NCBI RefSeq assembly: GCF_009495755.1
Contig: NZ_WIBJ01000028.1
Coordinates: 21,588 to 85,587, forward strand
Source: Flavobacterium sp. LMO8
Lineage (GTDB): Bacteria; Bacteroidota; Bacteroidia; Flavobacteriales; Flavobacteriaceae
Direction of reading: 5' to 3'
DNA length: 64,000 nucleotides
Both the position numbers and the translations under genes were made by a program. The notes under the pieces were generated by a model. It saw only the letters and a list, made by a program, of their open reading frames with translations. It did not search any database and was not told where the DNA came from. Below, in pieces: positions 1 through 6,717 of this stretch (its first letter is position 1; each line of letters opens with the position of its first letter).

Positions 1-20
1 TGGACTGATTTAAGTCAAAA

Positions 21-77
21 CTAAGAGAGTGTTTTCAAAATCCTTAAATTTGAATTATTAACTAAATACTCTCTTAG
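21..77. repeat. Perfect 10-bp inverted repeat at the window's left edge
   Basis: CTAAGAGAGT at 21-30 is the exact reverse complement of ACTCTCTTAG at 68-77, with a 37-nt spacer. No T-run follows on the + strand, so it is not a clean intrinsic terminator, and no gene is visible before 233. It may belong to an element cut off by the window edge. The rest of 1-232 is AT-rich and I see nothing else in it. Confidence 0.5.
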
Positions 78-232
78 GAAAAGTTCACTTTAGTTTGAAG
101 ACGTACAATTTATTCGTTGTAGTGATAATTTATTTTGTAAACTTAGGTTTTTTTACTTTAAAAACTGAAAAAGAAAAATCATTGATAGAGGTAATAAATA
201 ATATTTACAACAAATAACTAAACAAATATAAT

Positions 233-559
233 ATGAAAATATCATTTTTAATCTTATTTATAGCCTACCTAATAACATATAAGTATGAGCCAAAAAGCAA
301 ATTAAAAGTTGTTTTAATCTCTATTATATTACCTATATTTTATTTTATTTTGACAATATTAATTTTATCAGCTAATTATGGGGGCTATTATGCTGGTTCA
401 AGGATTGCAGGAAGTGTTATCCCAATTTTTTTATCTGGTGTCTTGTTATATATTAATTTAAACAATAAACTAAAAAAAAGAGAAAAAAAGCCGTATGTTT
501 TGATAAGCTTGGTTATTATATTTTTCATCTTAGCTGTTGTTGAAACAGCTGTCAGTTAA
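233..559 (+). CDS. Small hypothetical membrane protein
   Basis: A 108-residue protein of unknown function. It is very hydrophobic, with about three membrane segments: residues 2-15, 25-46 plus a glycine/alanine-rich stretch to about 72, and 87-107. The loops KSKLK and NKLKKREKK are strongly basic and probably cytoplasmic. No lipobox, catalytic motif or named family is recognisable. It stands alone, with no neighbour on the same strand inside the window, and a terminator-like hairpin lies about 80 bp downstream. The start is the only ATG near the 5' end of the frame. It reads like an accessory or lineage-specific gene. I assign no function. Confidence 0.55.
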   Translation: MKISFLILFIAYLITYKYEPKSKLKVVLISIILPIFYFILTILILSANYGGYYAGSRIAGSVIPIFLSGVLLYINLNNKLKKREKKPYVLISLVIIFFILAVVETAVS

Positions 560-637
560 TATAATCAAAATATTATTTGTAAATAAATTAAACAATATCA
601 AACAACACAATACAAATACCGTACAACTTGTAAAATA

Positions 638-680
638 AAAAATCCTTAACTATCTTATTTAAAGCTAATTAAGGATTTTT
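638..680. terminator. Bidirectional terminator hairpin
   Basis: AAAAATCCTTAA at 638-649 pairs perfectly with TTAAGGATTTTT at 669-680. The A/T flanks give a U-run on either strand. It lies between the small membrane gene (+) and the 3' end of tRNA-Leu (-). The rest of the gap 560-684 shows no feature. Confidence 0.75.
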
Positions 681-684
681 AAAG

Positions 685-764
685 TACCCGGAGTGGGAAT
701 CGAACCCACACACCTAAGTACACGAGTTTGAGTCGTGCGCGTCTACCAATTCCGCCATCCGGGC
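685..764 (-). tRNA. tRNA-Leu (anticodon CAA)
   Basis: Read on the minus strand, the acceptor arms GCCCGGA and TCCGGGT pair with discriminator A. The D-loop contains AATTGGTAGA. The anticodon stem-loop CACGA-CTCAAAC-TCGTG places CAA at positions 34-36. The T-arm contains GGTTCGATTCC. The variable region is short for a class II tRNA, giving 80 nt overall. CCA is not encoded. A TAAATTTG promoter element lies about 35 nt upstream on the same strand. Confidence 0.95.
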
Positions 765-798
765 AATGGAAAATGATGGTTAAATCATTAAGTAGGTG

Positions 799-806
799 CA
801 AATTTA
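799..806 (-). promoter_or_regulatory. -7 promoter element for tRNA-Leu
   Basis: Minus-strand TAAATTTG matches the Bacteroidota -7 consensus TAnnTTTG and is followed by GCACCT. It lies 34 nt before the first tRNA base. The same 13-mer TAAATTTGCACCT recurs inverted in the prs promoter. Confidence 0.6.
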
Positions 807-871
807 AAAAATATTTCTGCAATTCATAAAAAAATAGTTAAAAATATCCTTTCAGAGTTCGATTTTATTTC

Positions 872-879
872 TAAATTTG
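872..879 (+). promoter_or_regulatory. -7 promoter element for prs
   Basis: TAAATTTG matches TAnnTTTG and lies 51 nt before the prs ATG. No exact -33 TTG is present. The interval 765-930 between tRNA-Leu and prs holds the two divergent promoters and nothing else that I can see. Confidence 0.6.
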
Positions 880-930
880 CACCTCGTTAACACGACACAA
901 CACTAACTAACTACTAAACAATAAATTAAC

Positions 931-1872
931 ATGCTGTATCAAGAACCAGAAGCAAAAATTTTTGCATGTTCTCAGAGTGTGTATTTAGCTGAACAAATTG
1001 CTGAAAAGTATGGTGTTACGCTAGGTAAAGTAACGTTCTCTAAATATAGTGATGGCGAATTTCAGCCTTCTTTTGAAGAATCAATAAGAGGATTGCGCGT
1101 TTTCCTTGTTTGTTCAACTTTTCCAAGTTCGGACAACTTAATGGAATTATTATTGATGATTGATGCAGCAAAAAGAGCATCAGCACGTCATATTACAGCG
1201 GTTATCCCTTACTTCGGCTGGGCAAGACAAGACAGAAAAGATAAGCCAAGAGTGCCAATTGGAGCAAAATTAGTTGCAAAACTATTAGAAACAGCTGGAG
1301 CAACCCGAATTATGACCATGGATTTACATGCTGATCAAATTCAAGGGTTCTTTGAAAAACCAGTAGATCACCTTTTTGCTTCTACTATCTTTTTACCTTA
1401 TGTGAGAAGTTTAAATTTAGAAAATTTAACTATCGCATCTCCAGACATGGGAGGTTCAAAAAGAGCTTATGCGTACTCTAAATTTTTAGAATCTGACGTT
1501 GTAGTTTGTTACAAGCAAAGAAAAAAAGCGAATGTAATTGACACAATGGAGCTAATCGGAGATGTAAAAGGCAGAAATGTTATTTTAGTTGATGACATGA
1601 TTGACACAGGAGGAACATTAGCAAAAGCTGCTGATGTCATGATGGAAAAAGGAGCATTAAGCGTAAGAGCAATATGTACACACCCAATTTTATCAGGTGA
1701 AGCATACGAAAAAATAGAAAACTCTCAATTATTAGAGTTAATTGTTACCGATTCAATTCCGTTACGAAAAGAATCAAAGAAAATAAGAGTGGTAAGTTGT
1801 GCCCCATTATTTGCAGAAGTAATGCACATGGTACAAAACAACAACTCTATTAGTGGTAAATTTTTGATGTAA
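931..1872 (+). CDS. prs: Ribose-phosphate pyrophosphokinase
   Basis: PRPP synthetase makes 5-phosphoribosyl-1-diphosphate from ribose-5-phosphate and ATP, feeding purine, pyrimidine, histidine, tryptophan and NAD synthesis in the cytoplasm. The 313-residue length is normal for the class I enzyme. Visible motifs are the ATP-binding flexible loop YFGWARQDRKDKPRVPI around residues 93-109, the divalent-metal segment DLHADQIQGFF around 131-141, and the PRPP loop VILVDDMIDTGGTL around 213-226. The gene starts at ATG 931 after a TAAATTTG promoter. It is followed 49 bp later by rplY on the same strand, a common Bacteroidota order (prs-rplY-pth), so the three may be co-transcribed. Confidence 0.97.
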   Translation: MLYQEPEAKIFACSQSVYLAEQIAEKYGVTLGKVTFSKYSDGEFQPSFEESIRGLRVFLVCSTFPSSDNLMELLLMIDAAKRASARHITAVIPYFGWARQDRKDKPRVPIGAKLVAKLLETAGATRIMTMDLHADQIQGFFEKPVDHLFASTIFLPYVRSLNLENLTIASPDMGGSKRAYAYSKFLESDVVVCYKQRKKANVIDTMELIGDVKGRNVILVDDMIDTGGTLAKAADVMMEKGALSVRAICTHPILSGEAYEKIENSQLLELIVTDSIPLRKESKKIRVVSCAPLFAEVMHMVQNNNSISGKFLM

Positions 1873-1921
1873 TCAAGAACAACCACCTAAATAAGTATTT
1901 ATTAATTATATATATTTTACA

Positions 1922-2524
1922 ATGAAATCAATTACGATTAAAGGATCAGAAAGAGAAAACGTAGGTAAAAAGGCAACTAAAGCCGTACGTGATGCTGGAA
2001 TGGTTCCTTGCGTTATCTACGGAGGAAATCAACCAGTTCATTTTGTTGCAGACGAAAGAGCATTTAAAGATTTGGTTTACACTCCAAACGCACACACTGT
2101 TGTAGTTGAGTTAAACGGAACGTCTTACGATGTAATTATGCAAGACATTCAGTTTCACCCAGTTTCTGACAAAATTTTACACATTGACTTCTTCCAATTA
2201 AGTGACGATAAAGAAATCGTTATGGAAGTGCCAGTTAAAATTACAGGAACTTCTCCAGGTGTTTTATTAGGAGGTGTTTTACGTTTAAACCAACGTCGTT
2301 TAAAAGTAAAAGCTTTACCTAAAAACTTACCTGACTTCGTTGAAGCTAATATTTCAGAATTACAAATGGGTAATAAATTGTATGTAACTAAATTAGAAGC
2401 AAACAATTTTAAATTAATGCATCCAGACAACACAGTTGTTTGTCAAGTAAGAATTTCTCGTGCTGCAATGAAAGCTGCTCAAGAAGCTGCAAAAGCAGAA
2501 AAAGGAGCAAAAAAGAAAAAATAA
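1922..2524 (+). CDS. rplY: 50S ribosomal protein L25/general stress protein CTC
   Basis: This is the 5S rRNA-binding large-subunit protein in its long (CTC/TL5) form of 200 residues. An N-terminal L25 domain covers residues 1-90 ([20 protein letters not shown] and VIYGG). A second beta domain covers 95-180. The tail from 181 is Ala/Lys-rich ([17 protein letters not shown]). The short L25 of E. coli lacks the second domain. The gene sits between prs and pth and ends in front of a clear hairpin-plus-U-run terminator at about 2,547-2,577, so pth downstream may depend on read-through or its own promoter. Confidence 0.96.
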   Translation: MKSITIKGSERENVGKKATKAVRDAGMVPCVIYGGNQPVHFVADERAFKDLVYTPNAHTVVVELNGTSYDVIMQDIQFHPVSDKILHIDFFQLSDDKEIVMEVPVKITGTSPGVLLGGVLRLNQRRLKVKALPKNLPDFVEANISELQMGNKLYVTKLEANNFKLMHPDNTVVCQVRISRAAMKAAQEAAKAEKGAKKKK

Positions 2525-2546
2525 TTTCTTTACAAACTATACAAAA

Positions 2547-2577
2547 GAAGCATCAGTTTTTACTGGTGCTTTTTTTA
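2547..2577 (+). terminator. Intrinsic terminator after rplY
   Basis: AGCATCAG (2549-2556) pairs with CTGGTGCT (2563-2570), with one G-U pair, and is followed by a T-run at 2571-2576. Confidence 0.8.
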
Positions 2578-2612
2578 TGCTTTCAACTTTCTAAACTTTA
2601 CACTACTTTTAC

Positions 2613-3236
2613 GTGATGAATTGGTTTTTAAACATTTTAAAGAAAAACAAACAAGAAGACACTATTCCAATGAAGAAATTCTTAATCGTTGGGCTTGGAA
2701 ACATTGGCTCAGAATATGCAAATACGCGACATAATATAGGTTTTAAAGTTTTAGATTACATTGCTAATCAGGAAGGAATTTCATTTCAAACAGTTAAACT
2801 GGGTGAAGTTTCCGAACTAAAAATTAAAGGAAGAACGCTATTATTATTAAAACCTAACACTTATATGAATTTGAGCGGGAAAGCGGTTAAATATTGGTTA
2901 GAAAAGGAAAACATTGAGAAAGAAAACATGTTAGTCATTACCGATGATTTGAATTTAGCTTTTGGAACTATCCGAATTAAAGCAAAAGGAAGTGATGGCG
3001 GTCATAACGGACTTAAGAACATTCAATTATTATTAAACTCGACTGAATATCCGCGATTTAGATTTGGCATCAGTGACGCCTTTAAAAAAGGGCAACAGGT
3101 AAACTATGTTTTAGGCGAATGGGATGCAGAAGAAAAAGAAAAGCTAAAAGAGCGTCTTGAAATAAGTTCAGAGATAGTAAAATCATTTGCGTTAGCAGGA
3201 TTAAATAATACCATGAATGAATTTAATAGAAAATAA
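2613..3236 (+). CDS. pth: Peptidyl-tRNA hydrolase
   Basis: Pth cleaves the ester bond of peptidyl-tRNAs released prematurely from ribosomes, recycling tRNA. Family motifs are VGLGNIGSEYANTRHNIGF (with the catalytic His in RHN), LLLKPNTYMNLSG, and the DD...KGSDGGHNGLKNI segment. The listed start adds 19 residues (MMNWFLNILKKNKQ...) before the canonical MKKFLIVGLGN. A second ATG at 2670 gives a 188-residue protein of the usual length. I keep the upstream ATG because similar basic leaders exist in flavobacterial annotations, but 2670 is equally plausible. It ends just before a strong bidirectional terminator and converges with the large metalloprotease gene. Confidence 0.93.
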   Translation: MMNWFLNILKKNKQEDTIPMKKFLIVGLGNIGSEYANTRHNIGFKVLDYIANQEGISFQTVKLGEVSELKIKGRTLLLLKPNTYMNLSGKAVKYWLEKENIEKENMLVITDDLNLAFGTIRIKAKGSDGGHNGLKNIQLLLNSTEYPRFRFGISDAFKKGQQVNYVLGEWDAEEKEKLKERLEISSEIVKSFALAGLNNTMNEFNRK

Positions 3237-3266
3237 AAAAAGGGAAGCTATATGCTTCCCTTTTTA
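3235..3266. terminator. Bidirectional terminator between convergent genes
   Basis: AGGGAAGC (3241-3248) pairs with GCTTCCCT (3254-3261), flanked by an A-run on the left and a T-run on the right. It serves pth (+) and the 3,284-6,601 gene (-). Confidence 0.85.
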
Positions 3267-3283
3267 GTATATTAAGATTGTTT

Positions 3284-6200
3284 TTATTGAACTACAATTT
3301 TCTTAACTTCTTTTCTGGCACCATCCTGAACAGTTACAAGATAAACACCCGATTGTACATTTTCTAATTGTAATGATTCATTAAATAATCCATTATTATT
3401 ATTATATGATTTGTTAAAAATCTCTCTTCCTCTTAGATCATGAACGTTAACTTTAATTTCATTACTTGAAGTAGAAGTAAATTGAATATTAAAATTACCG
3501 TTATTAGGATTTGGATAAATTGCTAAATCAGAAATTTTAATCTCATTATCTTCAGAACTCAATGGTTGAATTGTACAAATATTCAAACTCCAACTATTTA
3601 ATGAACCACCATCCTGATTAAAACTATCCAAAATACGTAAAGTCCAAGTTCCAGTAGAACTTTCGCCATTAAAGGCAGAAAGCAATTGAGACGATTTTAC
3701 TGTGCCCGAAATCCCAGGATTATTACCACATACCACATTGGTACCAGAATCATCAAAAGTCGCAACTATATCACTAATACTTGCGCTAGTACATGGTTGC
3801 GCAAATAATTGAACTTGCGTACCAGAAGGAGATATCAGCGTAGCCGTCATATCATTAATCCATGTGTGCGTAACATTCATCGTGATATTAACATCGCTAA
3901 TGGTTCCACCCGATGGAATATTTAAAGTTGAATTAATAGTCACATTAGCTGTAGTAGGAATATTAATAGGAACATTTGTAGAAGAAGTAGATCCAGGACA
4001 AGTTACAACACCTGTTGTAAATCTAAACTCCGGACTAAATGTACCGCTACAAGCCGTGTTTTTTGGTAAAATTCTCCAATAATATGTTGTTCCTTGAGAT
4101 AACCCAGAAACTGCAAAACTATTTGTTGTTGCATTACCACTCGATACAATATTTGTAAATGCTAAATCTGTAGCAACCTGAACATCATATGATGATGCAT
4201 TACTATCAGCTACCCATGTTAAATTCAAACTAATTCCTTGTCCAACTGAATTGTTTGCAGGAAAAGTTAAAGAACTTGTCGCAAAATTGGAATTTAATAA
4301 ATCTATGTAGAAAGGCGCTGTTTTAGTAACTGGTCCAGAAGTAGCTGTAACCGTAATTCCATAAAACCCTGGAGTTACACCAGTTGTGTTAGAAATTGTC
4401 ATAGTAACATTTCCATTCGCTGAAATTGATGTTGGCGAAAATGAAACTGTTGTCCCTACAGGATTTCCTGAAGCACTAAAAGTTGTTGTTCCTGAAAAAC
4501 CTGCTAATGCTTCATATTTAATAGTATAAGAAACAGATGCTCCTTGACAAATAACTTTGTTTTGTTCTCCTTCAACACCATTAAAAGCAATTGCCATAGT
4601 GCTTGATGGAGCAGTAATTGTAAAGTTAGCGTTAGAAACATCAAAAAAGATGTTATCCCAACCTTTAACCATAATTCTATTAGTAGTTCCAGCTAAATTT
4701 GGAACTGTGATAGTTTCTGATCCATCATTAGGAACTTTACTTCCTAGTAAAATTGGAAATGTTGTACCTCCATCTGTTGACAAAAAAATATCTACAAATT
4801 TCGCATTAATTCCATTAACATCTGTTCCAGCAACATCCCAAATAACTGATTGATTCGATCCTGCTGGCCAAGAAACAGCTGTGTTTGGTGCATTAACAAT
4901 AAATGGTCCCGCAACACCATCAACAGTAACTTTCATTAAATCTGTTACAGCTTGACCAATTCCTGAATTATTATCACGAACAGTTAATGAGAAATTTAAA
5001 TCTCTACCTATCGAAGGACAAACTTCCCAAGTATTAGAAGTTGCTCCTGTTAAAACAGTAGACATATTAGGCATTATTCTCGTATTAGAAGCCGTTCCCC
5101 AAATCGATCTAAACATAGGACCAACAGCTCTTGTCGAAATTGGAGCTGCTGTTGAATTAGGATTTCCTGGATCGTTTTGTTCCCATGTAAATGTTATTGG
5201 ATCATTTTCTGGATCCGAACCTTGACCTACTAGCATAAATGCTGTTGACCTTGGTATAACATAATCTCTACCTGCATTTGCCGTGGGAGGATTATTCGAA
5301 AGATTTGTCAGTGGTAGCGTAGGTTGGCTTATACCAAACTTCACATTCTCCATAATATCTCTAATATTCACATAAGTAAAATAAGCATCACTATTACTTT
5401 GAACATTAGTATTACAAATACCCGCATAAGCCATAATTGTTGAACCTGAACCTGGCTCTACTTCAGTAGCACCACTTCCTGATCGACAGTTTGAACTACT
5501 TTGTGTGTGAAACCCTCCAAATTGATGCCCCATTTCGTGAGCAACATAATCAATATCAAATGGATCTCCTGTAGGATTAGAACGCCCTGTATATCCAGTT
5601 CCCTTATGGTTTCCAGCAGGATTTGTATCGGGTCCACAAACGCAACCTATACAACCTGCATTTCCTCCTCCTGAAGTATTAAAATTATGACCTATATCAT
5701 AATTGCTAAATCCAATATTAGCATCTATTGTAACACCTGTTTGAGTATTAAACTCCCCATTCCATGGATCAGAATTTGTTGCACCTATATAGATTACAGC
5801 ATCATTATTTGCAACAAAAATCATAGTAATAGCTAAATCATTCTCATACACGCCATTAACACGAGTCATTGTAATTGCCATTTGAGCTTGCACTCTACCT
5901 TTTTGAGTAGCAATAGGATCTGCTGTATTTCCTCTAAATAAATTACCATATTCTGCTGTACAAGATTGAGCTAAGCGATAAGTTCTTAAAACTTTATCAT
6001 CACTATCGGCTCTGAAAAAAGCATTTGCTCTTCTATCGTTTTCTAATGAGGGTAAATGAGCAGCTTCATCTGTTAAACATTCAAAAGACTGTCCATCACC
6101 TACAAGACTAGCTCTGTTATACACTATATAATTCTGTCTATCCTCTGTGTAAGGATCTATAAAAGCAGTACTTTTTCCAGCAGACAAAGTCATGCTATGT

Positions 6201-6601
6201 AATCCAAACTCTGTAACTGAAAATCTTGCGGTAGCAGTAACATCATCAATTCCTTTACCAACATAAGATTTAATTGTTGGAAATTTTACCGCTAATCCTG
6301 GCTCCATGATAGAGGTTTCCAAAACTCGGAAACTTTCTAGTTGGCCATCTGAATTAGGTAGTTGAATAATCACATTAGAAATTCCGTTGAATTCACCTCT
6401 TACTGGGGCATTTATTAATTGATTTTTTAAATTTTGAACATCCAATTTCCATAATTTATATTCTAGAGGAAAAGAAGCTCTCTTAACTTTTGGTTGATTC
6501 TTAATAGAATTTTCGTCAATTTGCATCCACAAAGATTTACTTTGCGCCTTTAAAACAAAAGTATAAAACACCAAAACAACAATTAGTAATAGTTTTTTCA
6601 T
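3284..6601 (-). CDS. Secreted reprolysin-like zinc metalloprotease, T9SS type A cargo
   Basis: This is a 1,105-residue secreted protease. The signal peptide is residues 1-19 (MKKLLLIVVLVFYTFVLKAQ). The metzincin zinc site HEMGHQFGGFH is at 355-365, with its Met-turn STIMAY at about 390, which places it in the M12B/reprolysin-like group. After a linker rich in PKD/Ig-type beta strands come a fibronectin-III-like domain (about 775-865) and a proprotein-convertase P-domain-like module (about 870-1,020, with TWINDMTATLISPSG and GTWTLRILDSF). The C-terminal T9SS type A signal begins at IYPNPNNGNF and ends VKKIVVQ. The product is probably exported by Sec, moved across the outer membrane by T9SS, and trimmed at the tail. 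Its substrate is unknown. Its sorting tail closely resembles that of the neighbouring 6,718-9,546 gene. Confidence 0.9.
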   Translation of the reverse strand: MKKLLLIVVLVFYTFVLKAQSKSLWMQIDENSIKNQPKVKRASFPLEYKLWKLDVQNLKNQLINAPVRGEFNGISNVIIQLPNSDGQLESFRVLETSIMEPGLAVKFPTIKSYVGKGIDDVTATARFSVTEFGLHSMTLSAGKSTAFIDPYTEDRQNYIVYNRASLVGDGQSFECLTDEAAHLPSLENDRRANAFFRADSDDKVLRTYRLAQSCTAEYGNLFRGNTADPIATQKGRVQAQMAITMTRVNGVYENDLAITMIFVANNDAVIYIGATNSDPWNGEFNTQTGVTIDANIGFSNYDIGHNFNTSGGGNAGCIGCVCGPDTNPAGNHKGTGYTGRSNPTGDPFDIDYVAHEMGHQFGGFHTQSSSNCRSGSGATEVEPGSGSTIMAYAGICNTNVQSNSDAYFTYVNIRDIMENVKFGISQPTLPLTNLSNNPPTANAGRDYVIPRSTAFMLVGQGSDPENDPITFTWEQNDPGNPNSTAAPISTRAVGPMFRSIWGTASNTRIMPNMSTVLTGATSNTWEVCPSIGRDLNFSLTVRDNNSGIGQAVTDLMKVTVDGVAGPFIVNAPNTAVSWPAGSNQSVIWDVAGTDVNGINAKFVDIFLSTDGGTTFPILLGSKVPNDGSETITVPNLAGTTNRIMVKGWDNIFFDVSNANFTITAPSSTMAIAFNGVEGEQNKVICQGASVSYTIKYEALAGFSGTTTFSASGNPVGTTVSFSPTSISANGNVTMTISNTTGVTPGFYGITVTATSGPVTKTAPFYIDLLNSNFATSSLTFPANNSVGQGISLNLTWVADSNASSYDVQVATDLAFTNIVSSGNATTNSFAVSGLSQGTTYYWRILPKNTACSGTFSPEFRFTTGVVTCPGSTSSTNVPINIPTTANVTINSTLNIPSGGTISDVNITMNVTHTWINDMTATLISPSGTQVQLFAQPCTSASISDIVATFDDSGTNVVCGNNPGISGTVKSSQLLSAFNGESSTGTWTLRILDSFNQDGGSLNSWSLNICTIQPLSSEDNEIKISDLAIYPNPNNGNFNIQFTSTSSNEIKVNVHDLRGREIFNKSYNNNNGLFNESLQLENVQSGVYLVTVQDGARKEVKKIVVQ

Positions 6602-6670
6602 TAGGGTTAAGTTTAAAGATTATGGTATAAATATAATAAAAAAAAATTAAAAACATTTTAATACAAAAAA

Positions 6671-6692
6671 AGGGAAAGACTAGTCTTTCCCT
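6671..6692 (-). terminator. Terminator of the 6,718-9,546 protease gene
   Basis: AGGGAAAGACTAGTCTTTCCCT is a perfect 22-bp palindrome. On the minus strand it is followed by seven T residues (A-run 6664-6670 on +). It lies 26 bp past the stop codon. Confidence 0.85.
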
Positions 6693-6717
6693 AAATATTA
6701 AATTTTATAATATTAAA

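Noticed and set aside
1-232. Insertion-sequence end at the left border
   Set aside because: An inverted repeat alone without transposase or target duplication does not support an IS call.
3864-4853. Open frames on the + strand inside the reprolysin-like protease gene
   Set aside because: They are shadows of a long, motif-bearing minus-strand gene. No promoter or protein family is visible in them.
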